Assembly: GCA_016763335.1 (NCBI GenBank)
Contig: JAESUD010000142.1
Location: 1-5,730 of the forward strand
Source: Emcibacteraceae bacterium
Lineage (GTDB): Bacteria; Pseudomonadota; Alphaproteobacteria; Sphingomonadales; Emcibacteraceae
DNA length: 5,730 nucleotides
Direction of reading: 5' to 3'
The translations under genes and the position numbers were made by a program. The notes under the pieces are model-generated. The model did no database searches. It saw only the letters and a program-made list of their open reading frames with translations, and was not told the DNA's origin. The stretch's first letter is position 1; every line of letters starts with the position of its first letter. Shown piece by piece: positions 1 to 5,730 of this stretch.

Positions 1-738
1 ATGGTCATCAATGAAACGGCCGCAAAGCAAGCAGGCTGGACGAACCCCGCCGATGCCGTCGGCGAGCAGGTTTATGCTGCATTTTCATTTGGTGGCACGA
101 GTTATAGAATTGACAGCACCATTGTTGGTGTCGTTGAAGACGCACATTTCAGCTCTGTACGGTCTGAGCCAGCGTCACTATCCATTGGTCTTGGCGACAA
201 CCTGAAAGTAATGATTATAAAAGTAAAAGAAGGCGATATGAGCGAGGCCGTGGCCCTTATTGATAATATTTGGCGTTCACATGTCCCCTCATACCCCATC
301 CGCCGCACTTTTCTTGAAGAGGACTACGCATCATTTTATGCCGTTGAAGGGCGCGTTTTTGCCATGTTCATGGGCTTTGCCGGCATTGCGGCGATGATCG
401 CCTGTATTGGTCTTTACGGGCTGGCCAGTTTTATTGCGGACCGCCGCACCAAGGAAATTGGTATTCGCAAAGTTCTTGGCGCTTCAATTCTCGATATAGT
501 CATGATGCTTTCATGGGAGTTATCCAAACTTGTAATCATTGCCAATGTCATCGCTTGGCCAGTGGCATGGATATTAATGAATGATTGGCTCATGGGCTTT
601 AGCTACCGCATTGATATGAGCGTTACCCCGTATGTTATCGCCGGAATAGTTACCTTCATTCTGGCATATGCCACCACATCGGCGCGCGCATGGGCTGCCG
701 CACGGATTAACCCGATTTACGCTTTAAAAAGTGAATAA
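1..738 (+). CDS. Permease 1: FtsX-like ABC transporter permease, C-terminal part (5' end outside window)
   Basis: This frame is open from the first base and ends at TAA 736-738, giving 245 residues. The ATG at base 1 is almost certainly an internal methionine: the first residues (MVINETAAKQAGW) align with residues 566 onward of the 808-residue neighbour (VLINELAVKSFGF), so about 565 residues lie upstream. Visible are the end of the second periplasmic MacB_PCD-like domain (residues 1 to about 115, with the usual TIVGVVEDAHF strand near 40-50) and a whole C-terminal FtsX domain. That domain has helices near 118-145, 171-194 and 209-230, the cytoplasmic coupling motif TKEIGIRKVLGAS (150-162) and the family ending NPIYAL. 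It is an inner-membrane subunit that would pair with a separate ATPase; substrate unknown. It is clearly more distant from permeases 2 and 3 than they are from each other, and lacks their FYEDEGERGITTY segment. The family call is secure; the role is inferred. Confidence 0.93.
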   Translation: MVINETAAKQAGWTNPADAVGEQVYAAFSFGGTSYRIDSTIVGVVEDAHFSSVRSEPASLSIGLGDNLKVMIIKVKEGDMSEAVALIDNIWRSHVPSYPIRRTFLEEDYASFYAVEGRVFAMFMGFAGIAAMIACIGLYGLASFIADRRTKEIGIRKVLGASILDIVMMLSWELSKLVIIANVIAWPVAWILMNDWLMGFSYRIDMSVTPYVIAGIVTFILAYATTSARAWAAARINPIYALKSE

Positions 739-753
739 AAACTTGAATAGAAA

Positions 754-758
754 AGAAG
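754..758 (+). promoter_or_regulatory. Ribosome binding site of permease 2
   Basis: AGAAG lies six bases before ATG 765, within the 26-base gap after permease 1. It is a modest Shine-Dalgarno match at a normal distance. It supports the 765 start, which also matches the MFRNYVK start of permease 3. Confidence 0.55.
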
Positions 759-764
759 ATAATT

Positions 765-3191
765 ATGTTTAGAAATTATGTAAAAATAGCCATCCGAAGC
801 ATCGCAAAAAACAAACTTTACGCCATTATCAATATCATGGGACTGGCGCTGGGGTTGGCCATTTATATATTTGGTGGCCTTTTATCCAGCTATGAATATA
901 CCCATGATACTTTTTTTGAAAATTCAGACCGAGTATACACCGTTCGCGGCGCGGTTAATCCAAAAGCCAATATGAGCATTGACCAAATAGAAGGCGTTCA
1001 TTCAGGACTTACACCGGTCATAAGAGCAGAACTAAGTGATGTGGAGGCCGTGGCCCGCACCATCGGACGTGAGTTTCTTATTTCTGTCGGTGAAAATAAT
1101 TATTATCAAAATTTACGTTTTGCTGACCCTGAGTTATTACAAATTTTTAATTTTGATTATGTTTCCGGCAATAGTTCCGCACTCAATAGTTCAACGGGTA
1201 TTTTAATAACAGAAACTATCGCGGAAAAATATTTCCCCGGTGAAGAAGCTATGGGTAAGACCCTAACCCTCGACCATGAACATGATCTTTCCGTCGTCGC
1301 TGTCATCCGTGATGTACCGGCAAATTCACATTTTAATTCTTTCATCTTCACCGATACCTCACTTGGCATTCTTATTCCCATGAGTGCTATGGAACGGATC
1401 ACAGAATTTGTTCCAGATACCAACTGGAATAGCACGTCTAGCGGTAATTTAACATATGTGATGTTACCACCAGCGTTCGATCAAGACTGGCTAACAACCC
1501 AACTTAAAGGTATTTACGAACGGCATTATCCTGAAGATCAAAAAGAATTTTTAAGCGGCATATTCGCCCGTCCTATGATTGACGCCAATACGGCAATTTG
1601 GGATATGCTCGGCATTCCAGTGATTGATGTTGTTGCCATCCTTGGATTGCTTGTCCTGATCATTGCATGCGTAAACTATACCAACCTCGCCACCGCCCAG
1701 TCGATGGGAAGAGCGCGCGAAGTAGGACTGCGTAAAACATTAGGGGCTGGTCGCGTGCAATTGCTTTCACAATTCATTATCGAAAGCATGACCATCACAT
1801 TATTTTCGATGATCCTTGCCCTAAGCATGCTTGAATTGATCATTCCATTATTTAATTCTGCCACCGGAAAAATACTGACATTAAATTATGTCGACACACT
1901 GCCGTGGTTATTGTTAACCACAATAACTGTCGGCGTCTTGGCTGGTGCATATCCCGCTTACCTGATTACAAAAACCAATCCCATCGAAGCGCTTAGAGAC
2001 GAAGCCCGCAAAGGCCGTTCAGCATCATGGATTCGCGCGGCGATGATTGGTGTACAATTCACCATTTCTGTCAGCATATTGGCCTGCGTGCTCGTGGTAT
2101 ATGCACAAAATAAGCAAGTCGAGGAAAGCAGCAACATATTTGCCAAAGATCAGATTTATACTCTTGACCGTTTGAATGTTGATCAAATGGAAGACCGCCA
2201 TCAGATACTTAGAAATGAAATGCTCAATATTCCTTATGTCGAAAGCTTCACCCTATCTTCACAAGTTCCGTATGAGCAATCCAACAGCAATATTAAAGCA
2301 TCAACAATTCTCAATGATTTTGAAAGTGGATTTAATTTAAACCAATTAAACATCGATCACGGATTTGTTGATACTTATAATATTCCCATTATCGCCGGGC
2401 GCAATATATCCGATGAAATAGCGCTTGATACCCATATAAGGGAACGCGGTACTGCCAATGTGCTCATAAACGAACTTGCGGTTAAAAGTTTTGGTTTTGC
2501 CTCACCCGAAGATGCGATTGGTAAAATATTTTATGAAGACGAAGGCGAGCGCGGCATTACCACCTATACCATCGTCGGTGTAATGGCTAACCGAAATATC
2601 CTTGGACTTTTCAACCAAGAAAAACCGTTTTTCTTTTTCATGCGGGATGCGTCATACCGTTTGGCTTCAATTAAAATTTCAGGAAATGCACCGACGAGCG
2701 TATTGAGAGATATCGAAGACGTCTGGCAAGAAGTTTATCCTGATTATCCTATGCAAGGCAAATTCCTTGATGAAACATTCCAGCAGGTTTACATGATTTT
2801 TGATCTGGCAACCAAATCGCTCGCTGTGTTTGCAATGTTTGCTTTATTTTTAGCGGCCATTGGTCTGTTCGGCTTGGCGGCCTACATGGCGGAACAAAAA
2901 ACCAAAGAAATTGGCATCCGTAAAGTACTCGGCGCCAGTAATAATCAAATCGTCAAGTTACTGATCTGGGAATTTTCTAAGCCCGTACTTTGGGCCACAC
3001 CCATTGCACTCGGCTTAGCCTATTTTGCATCGAGTGCTTACCTCGAATTTTTTGCGGAACGCATAAGCCTGCCCTACGGTATGCTCATTGGTGCCGGGAT
3101 CGGCGGAATAATACTTTCATGGGTAACGGTTGCCAGTCACGCCTTTAACATCGCCAGAACAAATCCGATCAATGCCCTTCATTATGAATGA
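765..3191 (+). CDS. Permease 2: complete duplicated FtsX/MacB-type ABC transporter permease
   Basis: This 808-residue inner-membrane protein is intact. Order of parts: a basic start (MFRNYVKIAIRSIAKNK); helix 1 about 20-41; periplasmic MacB_PCD-like domain about 45-275, with ITETIAEKYF (148-157) and DVPANSHFNS (183-192); FtsX domain 1 with helices about 284-305, 336-361 and 378-400, coupling motif REVGLRKTLGA (318-328) and closing TNPIEALR (404-411); helix 5 about 424-447; second periplasmic domain about 450-675; FtsX domain 2 with helices about 683-708, 732-757 and 770-793, coupling motif KEIGIRKVLGA (714-724) and ending TNPINALHYE. MacB itself has one such half and works as a dimer, so this fused form could supply both halves in one chain; that is inference. 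No ATPase is encoded nearby. Known relatives export peptides or macrolides, extract lipoproteins or sense antibiotics; the cargo here is unknown. The stop overlaps an upstream ATG of the next frame as ATGA, so translation may be coupled. Confidence 0.96.
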   Translation: MFRNYVKIAIRSIAKNKLYAIINIMGLALGLAIYIFGGLLSSYEYTHDTFFENSDRVYTVRGAVNPKANMSIDQIEGVHSGLTPVIRAELSDVEAVARTIGREFLISVGENNYYQNLRFADPELLQIFNFDYVSGNSSALNSSTGILITETIAEKYFPGEEAMGKTLTLDHEHDLSVVAVIRDVPANSHFNSFIFTDTSLGILIPMSAMERITEFVPDTNWNSTSSGNLTYVMLPPAFDQDWLTTQLKGIYERHYPEDQKEFLSGIFARPMIDANTAIWDMLGIPVIDVVAILGLLVLIIACVNYTNLATAQSMGRAREVGLRKTLGAGRVQLLSQFIIESMTITLFSMILALSMLELIIPLFNSATGKILTLNYVDTLPWLLLTTITVGVLAGAYPAYLITKTNPIEALRDEARKGRSASWIRAAMIGVQFTISVSILACVLVVYAQNKQVEESSNIFAKDQIYTLDRLNVDQMEDRHQILRNEMLNIPYVESFTLSSQVPYEQSNSNIKASTILNDFESGFNLNQLNIDHGFVDTYNIPIIAGRNISDEIALDTHIRERGTANVLINELAVKSFGFASPEDAIGKIFYEDEGERGITTYTIVGVMANRNILGLFNQEKPFFFFMRDASYRLASIKISGNAPTSVLRDIEDVWQEVYPDYPMQGKFLDETFQQVYMIFDLATKSLAVFAMFALFLAAIGLFGLAAYMAEQKTKEIGIRKVLGASNNQIVKLLIWEFSKPVLWATPIALGLAYFASSAYLEFFAERISLPYGMLIGAGIGGIILSWVTVASHAFNIARTNPINALHYE

Positions 3192-3195
3192 GAGA
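3190..3195 (+). promoter_or_regulatory. Ribosome binding site that decides the permease 3 start
   Basis: GAGAGA straddles the stop codon of permease 2 and lies seven bases before ATG 3203. An in-frame ATG at 3188, which would add MRENI, overlaps this site and the stop. The spacing, and the exact match of MFRNYVKIAIRS to the permease 2 start, favour 3203. Confidence 0.6.
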
Positions 3196-3202
3196 AAATA
3201 TT

Positions 3203-5449
3203 ATGTTTAGAAATTATGTAAAAATTGCCATTCGAAGTATTGGTAAAAACAAACTATATGCATTGATTAATATTTTGGGCCTGACCATGGGGTTGGCTAT
3301 TTATATCTTTGGTGGCCTGCTTGCAGATTATGAAAATAGCCATGATGCTTTTTATAAAAATGCTGATCGCACTTATACCATTCGCAGTGTTTTTAATCCG
3401 GCCGCCAATGTTGGTGTCATCCAAAATGATGGCGTTCAATCGGCCCTAGGGCCAATTATTAAAGCAGAACTTAGTGAGATTGATGCCGTCGCCCGCACCA
3501 AAAGCAGGGAATTTCTACTGAGCGTCGGGGAAAATAGTTTTTATCAAAGCTTACGTTTTGCCGATCCTGAATTATTACAAATTTTTGATTTTGATTATAT
3601 TTCTGGTGATGCTTCCGCACTGAACAGCACGACTGGAACAATGATTACAGAAAGCATTGCTAGGAAATATTTTCCTGATCAAGACCCGATGGGGCAAACA
3701 ATTACGTTAGATCATCAACATGACCTTTTCGTTCGCGCCGTCATTCATGACTTGCCAGCGAACACCCATTTCAATTCCGCATTCATTCAATCAATACCGA
3801 TGGAAATCATTGTTCCTATGAATGCCATGGAACGCATAACTGATTTTAAGCCAGATGAAAACTGGGGTCAACTTTCCATGGGTGATTTGACTTATATTAT
3901 GTTACCGGAAAACCTAGATGGTGAGTGGCTGCAAACCCAAATGGACGGTATTTATGACCGCCATTATGACATTGAAAGAAAAGAATTCATAATCGGCGTT
4001 GTCGTACGGCCCTTGGTTGATGCCAATACGGCCTTTTGGGATGCTTTGGGCATACCTGCAATTGATGTTGTAGAAATGCTTGGTCTGCTTGTTCTGATCG
4101 TTGCCTGTGTGAATTATACCAATCTTGCTACCGCGCAATCCATGGGTCGCGCCCGCGAAGTTGGCCTCCGTAAAACACTTGGTGCTGGCCGTCCACAACT
4201 TCTTATTCAGTTTATCGTCGAAAGCATGACTATAACCATAATAGCCCTGATTATAGCGTTAACAATATTGGAATTGATAATTCCTTCGTTTAATTCGGCA
4301 ACAGGTAAAATATTATCAATAAATTATATTAATACCATTCCGTGGTTATTATTAACCACGGTAATAGTCGGTATTTTTTCCGGCGCATATCCAGCATATT
4401 TAATTACCAAAACCAGCCCGATAGAAGCCTTACGCGACGCCGCCCGCAAAGGACGTTCAGCATCATGGGTAAGGAGCATTATGATCGGCGTTCAATTTTC
4501 AATCTCCGTTTTTATGTTGGCACTAGTTCTTGTTGTTTATGCTCAGAATTCAAAAGTTGAAGAAAGCAGTAATATTTTTGCAAAAGATCAAATTTATACT
4601 CTCGACCGGATTAACGTAGAACAAATTGAACAACGTCACGAAATTTTAAGAAATGAAATGCTCACCATTCCCGGCGTTGAAAATTTTACCCTTTCTTCAC
4701 AAGTTCCCTATGAACAAACCACAACGACCTTTACCGCCTCTACTATTCTTAATGATATTTCATCCGGTTTTGATATATTCCAGCTTAATGTTGATCATGA
4801 ATTTATAGATACTTATGACATACCAATTATTGCTGGCAGGAATATTTCACGTGATGTAGCCCTTGACACTCATGTAAGGGAAAGAGGCAAAGTCAATGCA
4901 ATGGTCAATAAACTTGCCGTACAAAGGCTTGGTTTTGCAAGCCCACAAGAAGCAATCGGCCAAGTTTTTTATGAAGATGAAGGTGAACGTGGCATTACTA
5001 CATATACCATTATTGGTGTCACGGGTGATGTAAATATACGTGGGTTTCATAATGTCACAAAACCCTCAATCTTTTTTATGCGTGATGCATCTTACCGCCT
5101 TGCTTCCATCAAGTTATCTGATAACGCAACACCGCAGACTATTAACGAAATAGAAGCCGCCTGGAAAAGAGTTAATCCCGATTACCCGATGCAGGGAAAG
5201 TTTCTTGATGAAACATTTCAAAGCGTTTACATCGTTTTTAAGCTCGGCACACAATCGCTCGCTGCTTTTGCTATCTTTGCTTTATTTCTGGCATTGATCG
5301 GCCTGTTTGGTCTTGCTGCCTTTATGGCCGAGCAAAGAACAAAAGAAATGGCATTCGTAAAGTTCTTGGCGCAAATACAATTCAGATCATTAAACTTCTT
5401 ATCTGGCAATTTTCAAAACCCGTACTTTGGGCCACGCCCATTGCTTTAA
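3203..5449 (+). CDS. Permease 3: FtsX/MacB-type ABC permease truncated by a frameshift
   Basis: As read, this frame gives 748 residues. Residues 1-715 align with permease 2 with no gap that I can see: helix 1, first periplasmic domain, FtsX domain 1 with REVGLRKTLGA (318-328), helix 5, second periplasmic domain with FYEDEGERGITTY, and helix 6. After RTKE (712-715), permease 2 has IGIRKVLGA but this frame reads MAFVKFLAQ, and 33 unrelated residues follow to the stop at 5447-5449. The cause is one missing T: GAAATGGC at 5345-5352 where GAAATTGGC is expected. Adding it back gives exactly 808 residues, the length of permease 2. As written, the protein lacks the second coupling helix and the last two membrane helices, so it is probably non-functional unless the deletion is a sequencing error. 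I chose ATG 3203 over ATG 3188 from the paralogue's start and the upstream GAGAGA. It probably shares a transcript with permease 2. Confidence 0.88.
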   Translation: MFRNYVKIAIRSIGKNKLYALINILGLTMGLAIYIFGGLLADYENSHDAFYKNADRTYTIRSVFNPAANVGVIQNDGVQSALGPIIKAELSEIDAVARTKSREFLLSVGENSFYQSLRFADPELLQIFDFDYISGDASALNSTTGTMITESIARKYFPDQDPMGQTITLDHQHDLFVRAVIHDLPANTHFNSAFIQSIPMEIIVPMNAMERITDFKPDENWGQLSMGDLTYIMLPENLDGEWLQTQMDGIYDRHYDIERKEFIIGVVVRPLVDANTAFWDALGIPAIDVVEMLGLLVLIVACVNYTNLATAQSMGRAREVGLRKTLGAGRPQLLIQFIVESMTITIIALIIALTILELIIPSFNSATGKILSINYINTIPWLLLTTVIVGIFSGAYPAYLITKTSPIEALRDAARKGRSASWVRSIMIGVQFSISVFMLALVLVVYAQNSKVEESSNIFAKDQIYTLDRINVEQIEQRHEILRNEMLTIPGVENFTLSSQVPYEQTTTTFTASTILNDISSGFDIFQLNVDHEFIDTYDIPIIAGRNISRDVALDTHVRERGKVNAMVNKLAVQRLGFASPQEAIGQVFYEDEGERGITTYTIIGVTGDVNIRGFHNVTKPSIFFMRDASYRLASIKLSDNATPQTINEIEAAWKRVNPDYPMQGKFLDETFQSVYIVFKLGTQSLAAFAIFALFLALIGLFGLAAFMAEQRTKEMAFVKFLAQIQFRSLNFLSGNFQNPYFGPRPLL

Positions 5450-5628
5450 CCGCGGCATATTTTGCGTCGGATCAATATCTGCAATTTTTTGCCGAACGGA
5501 TCAGCTTGCCTTATGGCACCCTTATTGGTGCCGGCATCGCGGGACTTATTCTTTCATGGGCAACCGTTGCAAGCCACGCCATAAAAATCGCCAACACAAA
5601 TCCAGTGAACGCACTTCATTATGAATGA
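5350..5628 (+). pseudogene. Displaced C-terminal tail of permease 3 (92 codons, one frame away)
   Basis: From GGC 5350 this frame reads GIRKVLGANTIQIIKLLIW and continues without a stop to HYE and TGA 5626-5628. By my count it matches permease 2 residues 717-808 at 74 of 92 positions with no gaps. It holds the rest of the coupling helix, membrane helices 7 and 8 and the closing TNPVNALHYE. It has no start codon or ribosome site of its own and is simply the 3' end of permease 3 (whole gene 3203-5628) cut off by the one-base deletion. The intact frame and strong conservation mean the break is very recent, or is an error in the sequence. Confidence 0.9.
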
Positions 5629-5642
5629 GTAAAAAAACAACT

Positions 5643-5648
5643 AGGGGA
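5643..5648 (+). promoter_or_regulatory. Ribosome binding site in front of the ATA start of permease 4
   Basis: AGGGGA is the strongest Shine-Dalgarno match in the window. It sits six bases before the ATA at 5655, where the paralogues have ATG. An in-frame TAA at 5652-5654 directly precedes that ATA, so no earlier start is possible in this frame. Confidence 0.6.
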
Positions 5649-5654
5649 AAATAA

Positions 5655-5730
5655 ATATTTGGTAATTATGTAAAGGTCGCTTTTCGAAATATTGCAAGAA
5701 ACAAGCTATATGCTACAATTAATATTATCG
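5655..5730 (+). CDS. Permease 4: N-terminus of a fourth FtsX-like ABC permease, ATA at the start position (3' end outside window)
   Basis: Twenty-five codons are visible before the window ends. They read IFGNYVKVAFRNIARNK and then run into the first membrane helix, matching permease 2 residues 1-25 at 17 of 25 positions. The first codon at the homologous start is ATA, not ATG. TAA lies immediately upstream, and no ATG, GTG or TTG occurs in frame in the visible part, while a good ribosome site (AGGGGA, 5643-5648) is correctly placed for the ATA. So this gene starts at a very rare codon, starts further in and loses its first helix, has lost its start by mutation, or carries a base-call error (G to A at 5657). 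It lies 26 bases after the restored stop of permease 3 and probably belongs to the same transcript. The family call rests on paralogue similarity only. Confidence 0.72.
   Translation, partial: MFGNYVKVAFRNIARNKLYATINII

Larger units (their letters stand above)
765..5730 (+). repeat. Head-to-tail tandem array of paralogous permease genes (unit about 2.44 kb)
   Basis: Homologous start codons lie at 765, 3203 and 5655, giving unit lengths of 2438 and 2452 bases. The first two units encode proteins of identical restored length (808 residues). Permease 1 on the left is a more distant member in the same orientation. Copies are old at the DNA level: in the 25-codon stretch TNLATAQSM to LGAGR (1681-1755 against 4119-4193) the proteins are identical but 16 codons differ. 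This is a gene-family array and not a recent exact duplication. Confidence 0.8.

Noticed and set aside
1..738. Reading ATG at base 1 as the true start of a 245-residue protein
   Set aside because: It aligns with residue 566 of the 808-residue paralogue, in the middle of the second periplasmic domain. The gene simply enters from outside the window.
739..764. Possible promoter or terminator in the gap between permeases 1 and 2
   Set aside because: The 26 bases are A-rich with no inverted repeat or convincing -35/-10 pair; they hold only the ribosome binding site.
1157..4198. Minus-strand open frames, for example at 1157-1435 and 3914-4198
   Set aside because: All lie antisense to well-supported permease coding sequence, are short, and show no recognisable protein features.
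4342..4560. 72-codon plus-strand open frame inside permease 3
   Set aside because: It overlaps a strongly conserved membrane and linker region of permease 3 in another frame and has no ribosome site or recognisable motif.
5341..5350. Programmed -1 ribosomal frameshift joining the two parts of permease 3
   Set aside because: The frame reads ACA AAA GAA ATG; there is no canonical X XXY YYZ slippery heptamer and I see no clear stimulatory stem just downstream. Permease 2 reads through this place in one frame. A deletion or sequence error is simpler.
5427..5624. 65-codon plus-strand open frame overlapping the permease 3 tail
   Set aside because: It lies out of frame with the conserved tail at 5350-5628, which matches permease 2; its own translation shows no family features.

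Overview
The window lies inside one plus-strand run of four related genes. All encode, or once encoded, large FtsX/MacB-type ABC transporter permeases, and no other kind of gene is present. Left to right: the C-terminal 245 residues of permease 1 (1-738, entering from outside the window); a complete 808-residue permease 2 (765-3191); permease 3 (start 3203), the same length as permease 2 but broken by a one-base deletion at about 5348-5350, so its frame now ends at 5449 while the homologous tail continues in another frame to 5628; and the first 25 codons of permease 4 (5655-5730, running off the right edge), whose expected start codon is ATA rather than ATG.

The genes are spaced 26, 11 and 26 bases apart. 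No terminator or obvious promoter lies between them and each start follows a purine-rich Shine-Dalgarno-like site, so they are probably one transcription unit whose promoter lies upstream of the window. No ATP-binding subunit, membrane-fusion adaptor, regulator, RNA gene, mobile element or CRISPR array is visible. The permeases must depend on an ATPase encoded elsewhere, possibly just outside the window.

The complete protein shows a duplicated architecture: one N-terminal membrane helix, a periplasmic MacB_PCD-like domain, an FtsX domain, a further helix, a second periplasmic domain and a second FtsX domain, with about eight helices in all. In characterised relatives (MacB, LolC/LolE, FtsX) such proteins use ATP hydrolysis in the cytoplasm to move or signal to something on the outer face of the inner membrane. 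The cargo here cannot be read from the sequence. Permeases 2 and 3 are the closest pair. Their membrane and coupling segments are nearly identical in protein despite heavy synonymous change, while the periplasmic segments have diverged. This fits an old duplication kept by selection, with specialisation on the periplasmic side.

The organism is probably a Gram-negative bacterium of moderate to low GC content. The purine-rich ribosome-binding sites argue mildly for Proteobacteria (perhaps a marine alphaproteobacterium) over Bacteroidota, where tandem permeases of this size are also common. This assignment is a low-confidence inference.
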